Virus record (IMG/VR): IMGVR_UViG_3300030106_006157
Span: 1-43,749 of that record
Strand: one strand, 5' to 3'
DNA from: a virus
DNA length: 43,749 nucleotides
Of this stretch, positions 15,035-22,670 are shown in pieces; the first letter of the stretch is position 1, and every line of letters starts with the position of its first letter. Below the pieces are notes generated by a model, which saw nothing but the letters and a program-made list of their open reading frames with translations, was not told the DNA's origin and made no database searches. A program made the translations under genes and the position numbers.

Positions 15035-17128
15035 TCTCTCTCCCTCTCCACACGCGAGGACGGCTTTCCAAGTCTTAGCTTGATTGTTTTCTGGGACGGC
15101 AGAGACAACCAAGCCACGCTTTTCAAGTCTTTGGAGCGATTTCTGAATCGCAGCAGGCTTACCGTCAATTAGCGGATCACAGACGAGATCATCTTTGGTG
15201 CGTGTCTCGGGGTAAACGACTCTGAGTTTTTGAAGGACGCGGTCAGTTACGGAAGCTGGAGAGGTGTCTGTCTCGTTAATGGCAGGAGTGAAGTCAGAGA
15301 TGGTGAAGGAGAGGTCGTCTTGCATCTGCATGACAAGTTGAGTGCCCATGCGACCAGAACGAGACTTCTCGATCGTTATAAAACGGCTGTGAGCCCCTAC
15401 AGAGCGCTTTTCCTCATCTGTCGGCTTGCGTAGCGCCCAAGTCTCGTCAACGGCGTCACGGATGGCTGAGGTGCCTCTAAAGCCACCGGTCTTGTTGGCA
15501 TGGTGAACGATGAGAATTGTGGTTTTAGGGAAGAGGACGCCGTTGTTTTTGGTGAGCCAGTAAAGCGGTGTCGCAAAATCAGACTTGTTCTCATCAAAAG
15601 CTCTACCGCCAGAGCAGCCAATCAACGAGTCAATAACAACCAATTTCGGCTGATGTTTTTTCATCAGTTTGATGAATTGTGCATAGCGCTGAAGCTGCCA
15701 ATCCGTTTGGATCATGCTGTCTGCGGTGATAGGAAAATCAACCTCTTGCAGTTGCTCTTTAAGTTGAACCAAGGGCTGATCGCCATTCAAGAGAACAACT
15801 GGGCCTTGTTTCACTGGGACGTGGTTTCCTCTGACGACAAAGGGTTTGCCTAAGGCGATGTGTTTAGCAAGCGCCCAAGCAGACATTGACTTACCGTCAC
15901 CACCAGCGCCATATATCAAAACAACAGAAGGATGAGGCAAGACATCGGGAATCAAATACTCCCTTTCAGTTTCAGTTTCCATCAACTCTTTAATACTCAT
16001 AATGTCCTTGGACTCTTCAAAAGAAATTTGGTCAACAATTAATTTTTCGAGAGCAGTTTGATCTCGATAGCCAGCTTGTAGCGCAAGAGTATTAAGCTTG
16101 TAATTTACTTCAGCAGGGTTGTCAAGCTCAAGTATTTTCTTGGCGCGTCGGATCACTTCATCGAAGTCAAGGGTAGCTTGGCGGATTTCAGTTACAACTT
16201 TGGCTTCCGCAGATTGAACGATCTTCTTAGTGTCGTCTGAAAATCGTTTACGATCTTTATCTTCTCGATCTGCAAGCCAAATTAAAGTTCCAAGGCCAAT
16301 ACCACTGCCTTTAAATGAGTACCAAATCTCTTTACAAGGGTTTGAATCTTTCCATTCTTTAGCGTAATCAGGGTCATCACAGGACCATGAAGACCAAAGA
16401 TGAAGGCCCATTTCAGTAGGTAAAGCGGAATGAATTGCCATTCCAATCTTTACCCAATGATCACGAGTACCTTTGCCTTGCTGAGTAATAACTGAAAGGC
16501 ATTCAAAGATGATTTGAGCAATCTCATCTTGAGTGCGATCAGTAAAATCCAATTCCTTTTTATTAATGGTGCGGGGAGGTTGTTTCATCTCTGCCAACAA
16601 CCAATCAGGAGCTGTTGGGATCGAAGAGAGGTCACCTTTTAAAAGGTATTGACCTGGATCAGAAACCTTGCCACCAGGGTAAGCGCCAAAAACTACACCT
16701 TGGCGACCCCATAGGATTTCGTAGTCTCCACCGTCTTCTTTGCGCAAGCCATGACCCTTTACGTCGGCCCACAGTTCTTCAGGGATACGGAAGAGGTACT
16801 TGGCTGCGTTGGCCTTAGTGGATGTAATTATTGGAGCGGCATCAAGCGTGGAGCCCCAAGCGTTCAAGTATTTGGAGAGGTTGCGGTCAACATCGAGGAT
16901 GACGATGCCATTGCCACGGATACCAGTGAAGACGCCAACAGCTTTGAGGTCAGGGTTACGTTGGATCGCGAGAGCTACATCGGCAGGTCCGAACTTTTGT
17001 TCATAGCTGGCCTCTAGAGGATTTTTACCAGTAGCTTTTTTGCCAGAAAGCATTCGAGTGCCTTTGGCATAGATTGGAGCGTAAACAAGCCCTTCTGGGA
17101 GAGCCTTGACGAACTGACTAAGATCCAT
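14858..17128 (-). CDS. Prim-pol/AAA helicase replication protein
   Basis: Seven hundred and fifty-six residues with three recognisable parts. (1) A bifunctional primase-polymerase N-terminus with the hhhDhD motif GIVILDVDRN at about 73-82. (2) A PriCT_2-like region at about 205-290 (GKGTRDHWVKIGMAIHSALP, LGTLIWLA). (3) A RepA-type AAA ATPase with Walker A GAGGDGKS near 405-415 and Walker B KLVVIDSL near 494-502. The protein would both prime and unwind DNA at the phage origin. A low-complexity tail (LDTTPGQSQGVQGL) encodes the iteron-like repeats. No separate DNA polymerase was found in the window, so elongation probably uses the host enzyme. It is driven by the leftward promoter at 17.2 kb. 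Confidence 0.85.
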   Translation of the reverse strand: MDLSQFVKALPEGLVYAPIYAKGTRMLSGKKATGKNPLEASYEQKFGPADVALAIQRNPDLKAVGVFTGIRGNGIVILDVDRNLSKYLNAWGSTLDAAPIITSTKANAAKYLFRIPEELWADVKGHGLRKEDGGDYEILWGRQGVVFGAYPGGKVSDPGQYLLKGDLSSIPTAPDWLLAEMKQPPRTINKKELDFTDRTQDEIAQIIFECLSVITQQGKGTRDHWVKIGMAIHSALPTEMGLHLWSSWSCDDPDYAKEWKDSNPCKEIWYSFKGSGIGLGTLIWLADREDKDRKRFSDDTKKIVQSAEAKVVTEIRQATLDFDEVIRRAKKILELDNPAEVNYKLNTLALQAGYRDQTALEKLIVDQISFEESKDIMSIKELMETETEREYLIPDVLPHPSVVLIYGAGGDGKSMSAWALAKHIALGKPFVVRGNHVPVKQGPVVLLNGDQPLVQLKEQLQEVDFPITADSMIQTDWQLQRYAQFIKLMKKHQPKLVVIDSLIGCSGGRAFDENKSDFATPLYWLTKNNGVLFPKTTILIVHHANKTGGFRGTSAIRDAVDETWALRKPTDEEKRSVGAHSRFITIEKSRSGRMGTQLVMQMQDDLSFTISDFTPAINETDTSPASVTDRVLQKLRVVYPETRTKDDLVCDPLIDGKPAAIQKSLQRLEKRGLVVSAVPENNQAKTWKAVLACGEGERVSTAPIKPLLEQDLPLDTTPGQSQGVQGLFDGAVEIDMSDACVDGVLVPDDELGEPYA

Positions 17129-17154
17129 GTAAGATAGTAAAGGAAAGGAACCAA

Positions 17155-17199
17155 ACCCGATTAAGCCCTTTACTCCGGGGCTTGGTCGGGTCTTTTTTT
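17155..17199 (+). terminator. Orphan rightward terminator in the divergent intergenic region
   Basis: A 14-bp stem (17155-17168 with 17178-17191, two G-T pairs) encloses a 9-nt loop and is followed by seven T on the plus strand. No plus-strand gene ends here: the previous plus gene stops at 13493. It may block antisense transcripts entering from the left. On the minus strand the same stem lies in the leader of the prim-pol mRNA. Confidence 0.8.
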
Positions 17200-17227
17200 A
17201 TTCTACCCGAACTTGACAGCAGGTCAA
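17200..17227 (-). promoter_or_regulatory. Leftward sigma-70-type promoter for the prim-pol gene
   Basis: On the minus strand TTGACC (plus 17222-17227) and TAGAAT (plus 17200-17205; five of six match to TATAAT) are separated by 16 nt. Predicted initiation is near 17193, inside the hairpin leader. Confidence 0.6.
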
Positions 17228-17241
17228 TCTCGGCTTACTCT
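17213..17241 (+). promoter_or_regulatory. Rightward sigma-70-type promoter for the SSB/exonuclease block
   Basis: TTGACA at 17213-17218, a 17-nt spacer and TACTCT at 17236-17241. It overlaps the divergent promoter, and together their -35 regions form the inverted repeat TTGAC-N5-GTCAA (17213-17227), a possible operator. Confidence 0.6.
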
Positions 17242-17288
17242 AATGAAGCGTCTCAAGTTAGACGCGACAACCTACACGACAATTTATC

Positions 17289-17894
17289 GTGAAATTTTCC
17301 GACAGTTTTCTCGCAACGATCGAGAAGGACAGCGAAGGCTCGTCTTCAGCAGATAATTATCTGCGATACACGAAGCTAGATCAAGGCAAGCCTGCCAATT
17401 TCGCCTTACTTGAGCAAGACCCGCTTGAGTATTGGCTTGTTTGGGGCGTAGCCAAAGAAAACGATTCAATGAAGCCGTTTCGTTTTCCTCAGCAACCCAG
17501 CCAGGAAGACATTGATCTTGAGCTTGGCACGGATTATGTGCAGTCGATGAATTTTGACAAGACTGCAGTTCGCAAGCCATCTCAGTGCTTGACTTGGCCT
17601 GTGTATAACTGGGACGTCAACAAAGTCCAAGTGCTTGAGGTGTCTCACATTTCATTGGCACGTCAGTTTGCAAAGTATGGTTTGAACAAAAAGTACAGCC
17701 GTAATTTGCTGGACTGGGATTTTGAGCTGTCGAAGATCAAGGCAGACATGGTCAAGTATGAGCTTTTGATTGTGCCTCGTGACGAGGATGAGCATGACGA
17801 AGCTGCAATGGAAAAAGATTGGAAAGCTGCTGAAAAAGCAGGTTTTGATTTAAGCCGACTTGTAGCTGGCGCTGATCCATTTAGCGAAGGCTAA
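17289..17894 (+). CDS. Single-stranded DNA-binding-like protein
   Basis: Two hundred and one residues from GTG 17289 (no closer ATG). The layout is an N-terminal region with YLRYTKLDQGK.ANFALL, a charged linker, then LTWPVYNWDVNKVQVLEVSH and a closing strand YELLIVPRDED. This resembles the phage OB-fold proteins in which a motif like F.VWNYD...V.VLEIT is followed by a strand ending ITR/VPP. The C-terminus is acidic and ends GADPFSEG, like the SSB tail that recruits partners. It would protect ssDNA for the prim-pol/helicase and the exonuclease encoded nearby. Moderate confidence: layout only, no search. Confidence 0.55.
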   Translation: MKFSDSFLATIEKDSEGSSSADNYLRYTKLDQGKPANFALLEQDPLEYWLVWGVAKENDSMKPFRFPQQPSQEDIDLELGTDYVQSMNFDKTAVRKPSQCLTWPVYNWDVNKVQVLEVSHISLARQFAKYGLNKKYSRNLLDWDFELSKIKADMVKYELLIVPRDEDEHDEAAMEKDWKAAEKAGFDLSRLVAGADPFSEG

Positions 17895-17973
17895 AAGGGT
17901 TTAGTGGGCATCAATTTTGTGTAAGTCCCACGCTTTTTATAAGTTCGTTGTCCTCCACCGCGTGGTTTCCTCC

Positions 17974-18468
17974 ATGAACGCAGTTTCCAAACGCAAAGGA
18001 CTTGCAAAAGTTCTTCGCAAAGTCGAGCACAAAGAGTTATTGGTTGTTGAGGTTACTTTTGACCCAAGCAATGAATGTACTGGTGCGGAAAGCCTTTGTT
18101 TCATTAACAAGACTAAACAGTCTTGGATGATTCAATCTCTTGAAGAAGGAGATGAGATTGGCATTGAGTTGCCTCTCAAGGCAGGTCGTGGCCCTGATCC
18201 GGTCACATGGGCTTTGCAAAATCACGATCAACCTGAAAGTCTTCGACAGTTAAATCCTTTAACTAATGAGACTGATTCTGTTTTGCCAGGACTTCAGGCT
18301 GTTGAGTCAAATGAAATTAAGTTTTCGTTTGCATCGGCCAAGTTTACTGGTGAGGAGGCGGAATGGTTAAACAGGTTTTGCGGTAACAAAAACAAGGGTG
18401 ATGCTTTTGAAGATCTCTTTAAAGCAGCGTTGCCAATGTTGAAACTGTTGCAGCAGAAAAAAATCTAA
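17974..18468 (+). CDS. Unknown protein of the recombination block
   Basis: One hundred and sixty-four residues from ATG 17974, although an upstream extension to 17917 is possible. The N-terminus is basic (NAVSKRKGLAKVLRKVEHKE) and the remainder alternates beta strands (LLVVEVTFDPSN, WMIQSLEEGDEIGIELP) with a C-terminal helix (AFEDLFKAALPMLKLLQQKK). It is not recognised. Position between an SSB-like protein and an exonuclease suggests a DNA-metabolism accessory role. A terminator follows directly. Confidence 0.55.
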   Translation: MNAVSKRKGLAKVLRKVEHKELLVVEVTFDPSNECTGAESLCFINKTKQSWMIQSLEEGDEIGIELPLKAGRGPDPVTWALQNHDQPESLRQLNPLTNETDSVLPGLQAVESNEIKFSFASAKFTGEEAEWLNRFCGNKNKGDAFEDLFKAALPMLKLLQQKKI

Positions 18469-18472
18469 AGCT

Positions 18473-18496
18473 AGGGGGCCTTGCGCCCCCTTTTTT
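18473..18496 (+). terminator. Strong Rho-independent terminator
   Basis: AGGGGGC (18473-18479) and GCCCCCT (18485-18491) form a 7-bp GC-rich stem with a 5-nt loop, followed by TTTTTT. It separates the SSB block from the exonuclease block. Confidence 0.92.
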
Positions 18497-18528
18497 GTGT
18501 GTATATTAGTTTTGGAAAGGAGTGTCTA

Positions 18529-18693
18529 ATGATCGAAGCACCAGAAGCTGTGACGACATTCATGGAAGACGGTTCTGTTGCGGTCATTGTTGGTAATCTG
18601 ATTGGGGTTGTGTCCAGCACTCATCTGGCGGAACCAAAAGCAAACCAGCTACGTCAACGCTGGCTGGAAGAAAACGCCATTCATGACGATTAA
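18529..18693 (+). CDS. Very small protein upstream of the exonuclease
   Basis: Fifty-four residues starting at ATG 18529 after a good ribosome site (GGAAAGGAGTG, 4 nt away). Sequence MIEAPEAVTTFMEDGSVAVI then VGNLIGVVSSTHLAEPKANQ, compact and beta-rich with a charged C-terminal helix. It overlaps the exonuclease start by 11 nt, so it likely couples translation or modulates the exonuclease. Function is unknown. Confidence 0.6.
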   Translation: MIEAPEAVTTFMEDGSVAVIVGNLIGVVSSTHLAEPKANQLRQRWLEENAIHDD

Positions 18694-19504
18694 AGCTGAT
18701 CCTCAAAACATTTTGGCGTCATTGAGGCGTTGGGAGCTAGAACAGGATAACTCTGGTCCATTCAGGGTTTATCGAGATCAAGAGGGGCAGATTTATCATT
18801 CTGTCACTCATATCTTGAAGCACACCGCTCCTCAATCGCAGAAAGATGCATTGGAACGCTGGTCTAAGAGAGCTGGCAGTGGTTTGGAGCGTGACCTTGC
18901 TTGTGACCGTGGCACCATTGCTCATGAACATTGTGAATATATTCTCAAGACCGCGTCCAAGCTGGCACGTCAAAGTGCCAACAAGAAAGGATCGTGGAAG
19001 ATTTGGGATGATGGTTTGGCACGTGCTCCAAAAGCCATCACCTCCTGGGCACTTAAGAAGTCGAAGGAAAATGCGCCAAAGGTTGCATGGCCAGCCCGTG
19101 AGTACGCCAGAGGTTTATCCGACTGGTTGGTAAGTGGCACGGTAACGGCCATTCATGCCTCAGAGTTTAGTGTCAGCAGTGAGGATGGCTTTGCTGGAAC
19201 GGCAGACGCCCTTATAGACACGCCATTGGGTTTGACGATTTGTGATTTTAAAACGACGAGTAGGGAAGCAGACAAGCCAGAGGGATGGCTAAAGGATCAT
19301 CAGGACCAACTTGGTGCTTATAGCCTTGGATTACGCGAGAGGGCTGGAATCCGTGTCGATGCTGGAGCGGTAATTATTGCGAAGCCAAACGGCAATGTGC
19401 AACTAAGGATGTTGAGCGAATTAGAGATGAGAGGCTGTGAAGCCCGATGGACTGAAAGGAACAATGCATATAAAGAGATGTTATTAAGCGGCCTTGTTTG
19501 CTAG
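18683..19504 (+). CDS. PD-(D/E)XK exonuclease
   Basis: Two hundred and seventy-three residues, with the start at ATG 18683 chosen over an upstream in-frame start because of the coupling to the previous gene. The motifs match PDDEXK_1 / RecB-like exonucleases: motif I with RGTIAHEHCEYIL (77-89), E161 in the EFSV strand, D175 in GTADA, D188-x-K190 in ICDFKTT, and QLGAYSLGL (209-217). It would digest one strand of duplex ends for recombination, repair or host DNA breakdown, using ssDNA that the SSB-like protein could coat. The 3' end overlaps the convergent gene by 4 nt. Confidence 0.85.
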   Translation: MTIKADPQNILASLRRWELEQDNSGPFRVYRDQEGQIYHSVTHILKHTAPQSQKDALERWSKRAGSGLERDLACDRGTIAHEHCEYILKTASKLARQSANKKGSWKIWDDGLARAPKAITSWALKKSKENAPKVAWPAREYARGLSDWLVSGTVTAIHASEFSVSSEDGFAGTADALIDTPLGLTICDFKTTSREADKPEGWLKDHQDQLGAYSLGLRERAGIRVDAGAVIIAKPNGNVQLRMLSELEMRGCEARWTERNNAYKEMLLSGLVC

Positions 19505-20142
19505 AACCCTTGGGGCGGTTTCAGCGCTTTGGATTTAAACTTTGCTTGATTTAAGTTCATGCATTTACCATTTTTAAGCACAGTCTTCTCTTTTTCTCTT
19601 TGAAGTTTTAGGGACCGTTTAGCCTGCTCTCTCTGCTCTAAAAGTTCTTGGTAATATTCTGAAACACCCCTCGTCATTCCAAAAACAATACCTTCACCAT
19701 TTTGACATTTCTCTATAAGTTTTATGTGCTCATCAAGAGCAAAAAGCCTTCCTTCGAGGCTGCAACCCCTATCCATCTGTTTATTAAGCCTCCTGATGCT
19801 GTCCTCTAATGAGTACATGCCTGTAGCTTTAACTGTGAAGTCTAGGCTTCCATCATTTCTTCGATACTTACCAACGATGCCAATACTTCCAATTCGTTTA
19901 TAAACAAGATTTTTGTTGGTGTACATTTTTTCATCTCGGGCGTTCTGGTCAGGGGAGAACCAGAAATGATCGAGTTTCACTCCACCAGATTTGTTTGCCA
20001 TGTCCTGAACAGAGCTATCCATGTCCCACGGAATGACATAAGCGTTTTTAACGCAGACCCAGGTTTGATTAAAACGAGCTGAGGTGTACCATCCATTGAA
20101 GGCAACTATTTTGCCTTCCCATTTAGCGAGTGAAGTTCTCAT
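19501..20142 (-). CDS. Unknown protein with C-terminal coiled coil
   Basis: Two hundred and thirteen residues. The N-terminal half is beta-rich with many aromatic residues (WEGKIVAFNGWYTSARFNQTWVCVK). The second half has a long charged helix (YQELLEQREQAKRSLKLQREKEK) and ends in a basic patch. No family was recognised, and a nucleic-acid-associated role is only suggested by charge. Its ATG (20140-20142) shares two bases with the divergent gene at 20141 in one CATG. Confidence 0.6.
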   Translation of the reverse strand: MRTSLAKWEGKIVAFNGWYTSARFNQTWVCVKNAYVIPWDMDSSVQDMANKSGGVKLDHFWFSPDQNARDEKMYTNKNLVYKRIGSIGIVGKYRRNDGSLDFTVKATGMYSLEDSIRRLNKQMDRGCSLEGRLFALDEHIKLIEKCQNGEGIVFGMTRGVSEYYQELLEQREQAKRSLKLQREKEKTVLKNGKCMNLNQAKFKSKALKPPQGF

Positions 20143-20341
20143 GATGAATGAAAAGCTTGAGTTAGCAATGATTGAGCTTTACAGCGGTCGTTGTAATGTT
20201 GCCTTAAAAGCAAAAGAAATAGACGTTCCACTAGAAGAATTGAAACGCCTATTTAACGAATATGTATCTCAGCGTCCAATCGATGTCAGGGACCCTGATT
20301 TATGGAGCGGAGATCATGAACTAGCCTGGCCCTGGGTTTAG
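20141..20341 (+). CDS. Small HTH-like protein
   Basis: Sixty-six residues from ATG 20141 (or 20144). It looks like a helix-turn-helix followed by a short tail: ELAMIELYSGRCNVALKAKEIDVPLEELKRLFNEYV, then DPDLWSGDHELAWPWV. The closing motif W..D.EL.WPW is one I associate with small marine cyanophage proteins. It is divergent from 19501-20142 with overlapping starts, and its 3' end overlaps the next minus gene by 4 nt. It may be a transcriptional regulator. Confidence 0.6.
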   Translation: MMNEKLELAMIELYSGRCNVALKAKEIDVPLEELKRLFNEYVSQRPIDVRDPDLWSGDHELAWPWV

Positions 20342-20589
20342 TGAAAGAAATCATAGGCAGTTTCCGGTGTTGGATCGTAATCGACTTCTTTTTGCAACTC
20401 AGGAATGATCTCATATTCAAGAAGATCTATTAGGCTGGTAGTTAACTGAGCGTCCATTATGTTGCGTTTTTGGCGCCTACGCTCACGTTTAACAACGCCT
20501 TCAAGGATGTCCAAAGCGCGTTCAACCTTGGTTGATTCATACTCTTGAATTGGTCGATAGTGATACACTTCTGTGGTTTGGTTTACCAT
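20338..20589 (-). CDS. Small charged protein of unknown function
   Basis: Eighty-three residues, highly charged and helical (YESTKVERALDILEGVVKRE, then RRRQKRNIMDAQLTTS, then a helix to PTPETAYDFFH). Its start lies inside the upstream gene's end (7-nt overlap). It is the last of a six-gene leftward cassette from 22053. No family was recognised. Confidence 0.55.
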   Translation of the reverse strand: MVNQTTEVYHYRPIQEYESTKVERALDILEGVVKRERRRQKRNIMDAQLTTSLIDLLEYEIIPELQKEVDYDPTPETAYDFFH

Positions 20590-20867
20590 TGGATTTCGTG
20601 AATAAGTTGGTTAATTGTTTTAAGAGATTCGATGCTCTCGATTTTAGTTTTAGCGCGTTTGACGGCATTTCTTTTGACTTTTGGATCAGAAGATTTTAAG
20701 CTCAACCCTAAATCTTGTTCCACAAGTTCAGAGCAGAGTTCAAGGCGTTCTGAAAGGTTGTCATAGAGATGCCTTGACTCCTTGGAGTGTTTAGACCCTA
20801 GGACCAGGCAGAGGAGCTGTGTGACAGCTCGATCAACATTGGAGCGTTTGATTAATTGTTGAGTCAT
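20583..20867 (-). CDS. Small helical protein of unknown function
   Basis: Ninety-four residues, Leu-, Lys- and Ser-rich and predicted all-helical (DRAVTQLLCLVLGSKHSKES, LYDNLSERLELCSELVEQDL, AKTKIESIESLKTINQLIHE). The start ATG at 20867 follows the upstream gene with a one-base overlap. It could be an oligomeric adaptor or inhibitor, as many early phage proteins of this size are. Function is unknown. Confidence 0.55.
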   Translation of the reverse strand: MTQQLIKRSNVDRAVTQLLCLVLGSKHSKESRHLYDNLSERLELCSELVEQDLGLSLKSSDPKVKRNAVKRAKTKIESIESLKTINQLIHEIQW

Positions 20868-21169
20868 CAGAAGCCTGTTGGTTTCCAGTTGTGTACGTGT
20901 TCTTCCAAGTATTGGAAGAGTTCTGAGTCTGGAGCGTTAGTTGGAGGGCGAAGCTCTCCTGGCTCTAGTGTGAAAGTGCCAATACATTGGGCAGGACCAA
21001 ACTCAGCAGGTTCTGCAAGTTCTGGTGGATAAATTCTGGCTGGTAGAATCTGAACCATGTCATCAATTAAGGCGATCACTTCATAAGTAACTGATACTTG
21101 TTGGAGCGGGAAGACCCCAGGAGAGGGGTCTAGAGGTTCGATCGTTTGGACGCGAATGATGTCAGTCAT
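20867..21169 (-). CDS. Small beta-rich protein of unknown function
   Basis: One hundred residues with a beta-rich core (VTYEVIALIDDMVQILPARI, then GTFTLEPGELRPPTN) and a hydrophobic C-terminal helix (LFQYLEEHVHNW). It is coupled to both neighbours (TGATG overlap with the gene after, 4-nt overlap with the gene before). No motif for catalysis. It is unrecognised. Confidence 0.55.
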   Translation of the reverse strand: MTDIIRVQTIEPLDPSPGVFPLQQVSVTYEVIALIDDMVQILPARIYPPELAEPAEFGPAQCIGTFTLEPGELRPPTNAPDSELFQYLEEHVHNWKPTGF

Positions 21170-21435
21170 GATTCAATTTTGGTGATGGTGGCTTGGAGCG
21201 TTGCAGGATCTTTGGTGCCAAATGGGCTTGTCCATAGAGGAACAGAATCCCAGGCTTCAGCACACATAGTCAGAGGCAGTTTGTAGGCATCCACTTCGTT
21301 GCAATCGGGATTGTTATAAAACAACCAGTTGCCCATAATCGCGATGTCTCTTGGAGCGACATCCAGCCCAGTGCGTTCGCCTAAGGCGACTGCCATGGAC
21401 TTTCGCTGATCTGCTGTGAGTTTGCTTGGTGTCAT
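21166..21435 (-). CDS. Small protein with an HTH-like N-terminus
   Basis: The start at ATG 21435 (89 aa) is preferred over ATG 21513, which would run 53 nt into the upstream gene. The N-terminus (MTPSKLTADQRKSMAVALGE) could form a helix pair. The rest (WLFYNNPDCNEVDAYKLPLT, then PFGTKDPATLQATITKI) is compact. No function was recognised. Confidence 0.5.
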   Translation of the reverse strand: MTPSKLTADQRKSMAVALGERTGLDVAPRDIAIMGNWLFYNNPDCNEVDAYKLPLTMCAEAWDSVPLWTSPFGTKDPATLQATITKIES

Positions 21436-21460
21436 GGGGTCGGAGCGTTTAGTTTGAGAT

Positions 21461-21817
21461 TTAAGTCTCAAGAGATTTGAGACCACCCATGCGGGCGAGT
21501 CTTTCGTATTCACGAATTAAGCGTGAATAATCTTGGACGTTGCCCTCGTGATAACTAGCGATGAGCATCTGGCGTGTCATTCGCATTAAGGCATCGCGGT
21601 CTTCCAAAGAGATTGCTGGTACGGGATCAGCCTCAATGGTGTGATCTTCTTTGTAGCGGGTTTGATCGCTTTCATCGACATCACGAAAGGCTGTCGCACG
21701 ACTAACGCCAAATTTGCGCTGCAAAGCAGCAGCTACGTCAGCTTTGCGTAGACCAAGGTCTAGAAGGCTGGCAGCATGCTGCTGTTGCGCTTTAACTTGT
21801 TGCTCAGTCCGCTTCAT
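21461..21817 (-). CDS. HTH protein, small-terminase-like or regulator
   Basis: One hundred and eighteen residues. An N-terminal helix-turn-helix (LGLRKADVAAALQRKFGVSRATAFRDV) is followed by a long helical half (DALMRMTRQMLIASYHEGNVQD, then YSRLIREYERLARMGG). The pattern of DNA-binding helices plus a C-terminal two-helix hairpin resembles both terminase small subunits and phage HTH regulators. The gene next to the large terminase (24448-24822) has the same plan, so one of the two is probably the true small subunit. The adjacent early cassette makes a regulator the better reading here. Confidence 0.55.
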   Translation of the reverse strand: MKRTEQQVKAQQQHAASLLDLGLRKADVAAALQRKFGVSRATAFRDVDESDQTRYKEDHTIEADPVPAISLEDRDALMRMTRQMLIASYHEGNVQDYSRLIREYERLARMGGLKSLET

Positions 21818-22053
21818 GCCTTAGCGTTGTCAGTCTTGCGGATGTGCTCTGTCAGGAGCTGTGAGAAAATCTCCTGAGTGGAGCGTGAGCAAGACGTCAG
21901 ACGTTTGGCAATCGCATCATTCAAGGCGTCTTGATTGAGGCTGATTGTGACGTTTTGACCTGAGTCGTCAGAGACCTGAATCATTCCATGGTCAAAATTG
22001 ACGGTTTGACTTGAGAAGTTTGGTGTGATGATCAAAGTTCTAGTGAATTTCAT
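21814..22053 (-). CDS. Small beta-domain protein, paralogue of 23724-23978
   Basis: Seventy-nine residues: a strand region (RTLIITPNFSSQTVNFDHGMI), then VSDDSGQNVTISLNQDALNDAIAKRLTSC, then a helix SRSTQEIFSQLLTEHIRK. The arrangement V..[SD]..SG..VTI.[LV]...A...AI.K is shared with the gene at 23724, which suggests duplication within the region. The start is close to a candidate leftward promoter at 22105-22132. No function was recognised. Confidence 0.55.
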   Translation of the reverse strand: MKFTRTLIITPNFSSQTVNFDHGMIQVSDDSGQNVTISLNQDALNDAIAKRLTSCSRSTQEIFSQLLTEHIRKTDNAKA

Positions 22054-22104
22054 TGGGTTGGTGTTTGTTGGAACGGAGACGGCTTGACCCGGTTCTCTTG
22101 TGCT

Positions 22105-22132
22105 ACTGTATCACAGAACTAAGCAAGGTCAA
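22105..22132 (-). promoter_or_regulatory. Candidate leftward promoter for the 22053-20338 cassette
   Basis: On the minus strand TTGACC (plus 22127-22132), a 16-nt spacer and TACAGT (plus 22105-22110, four of six). The plus strand has a weaker divergent arrangement with TTGACC at 22084-22089, which could serve the gene at 22145. The overlap mirrors the 17.2 kb divergent promoters. Confidence 0.45.
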
Positions 22133-22144
22133 CCCGTGGCTACC

Positions 22145-22351
22145 ATGAAAAGACTTCTAGAGGATCAAATGGCCATTCAGGGTCAAGATGTTTGGATCTG
22201 TCCCGATGAAGGCGAGATCCTTCTAGAAGCTCTTTATGCCTACTCTGTGTCCAATGATGGCAGGCGTAAAGCTGGCAGGGTCGCATGGCTTAGGGAAAAA
22301 GTCCTTCAAGCTGTTAAAAACAATTCAGCAATTAAGATTGTTGGAACGTAG
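22145..22351 (+). CDS. Small protein of unknown function
   Basis: Sixty-eight residues from ATG 22145, preferred over an in-frame GTG at 22100 that would overlap the presumed promoter. The sequence is helical in the first part (KRLLEDQMAIQGQDVWICPD, then EGEILLEALYAYSVSNDGRR) and basic at the end (REKVLQAVKNNSAIKIVGT). It is isolated among minus genes, divergent from the cassette starting at 22053, and possibly a regulator of it. No clear HTH. Confidence 0.5.
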   Translation: MKRLLEDQMAIQGQDVWICPDEGEILLEALYAYSVSNDGRRKAGRVAWLREKVLQAVKNNSAIKIVGT

Positions 22352-22355
22352 GCAC

Positions 22356-22377
22356 AAAAAAAGGCCCTTAAGGGCCT
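22356..22377 (-). terminator. Leftward terminator of the 22652-22377 gene
   Basis: A perfect palindrome AGGCCCTTAAGGGCCT (22362-22377) is preceded on the plus strand by AAAAAAA (22356-22362), which becomes the U-tract when read leftward. It sits directly after the minus-strand stop codon. Confidence 0.9.
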
Positions 22378-22652
22378 CAATCAAATAATTCATTCATGCC
22401 GCATTTATTGATAAGCGCTACGAGTTCAGACTCTCGACTCTCCAATTCTGCAATCCCTAGGTCGATTCTGGCAATCTCAGAATCTGAAGCAATACATTCA
22501 GGAGATTCAGCAAACGTTTTCAGACGTTTCATGCTTTGAAGCGTTTTTTTGGCTTCAATCAAACTGTCCAGGTGCTCACGAGCCTCTCCTAAATCTGAAA
22601 AATGCAGATCTGCCCATGTGCAGTCTGCTAGTGTGAATTCGTGCGCTGACAT
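22377..22652 (-). CDS. Small helical protein with a defined start
   Basis: Ninety-one residues from ATG 22652, which is preceded by AGGAG 8-9 nt upstream, so this start is well supported over the upstream frame. The product is mainly helical (ADLHFSDLGEAREHLDSLIE, then AKKTLQSMKRLKTFAESPEC, then IARIDLGIAELESRESELVA). It may be a coiled-coil adaptor. It is unrecognised. It is the last gene of the leftward operon from 23978 and is followed by a strong terminator. Confidence 0.6.
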   Translation of the reverse strand: MSAHEFTLADCTWADLHFSDLGEAREHLDSLIEAKKTLQSMKRLKTFAESPECIASDSEIARIDLGIAELESRESELVALINKCGMNELFD

Positions 22653-22670
22653 AATAAAACTCCTGTTAAG

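Noticed and set aside
18602-18682. Upstream extension of the exonuclease
   Set aside because: The exonuclease family starts near ATG 18683, which is coupled to the end of the small gene at 18529-18693.
22100-22144. GTG start at 22100 for the small gene at 22145
   Set aside because: It would overlap the candidate promoter elements at 22105-22132. ATG 22145 gives a compact protein.
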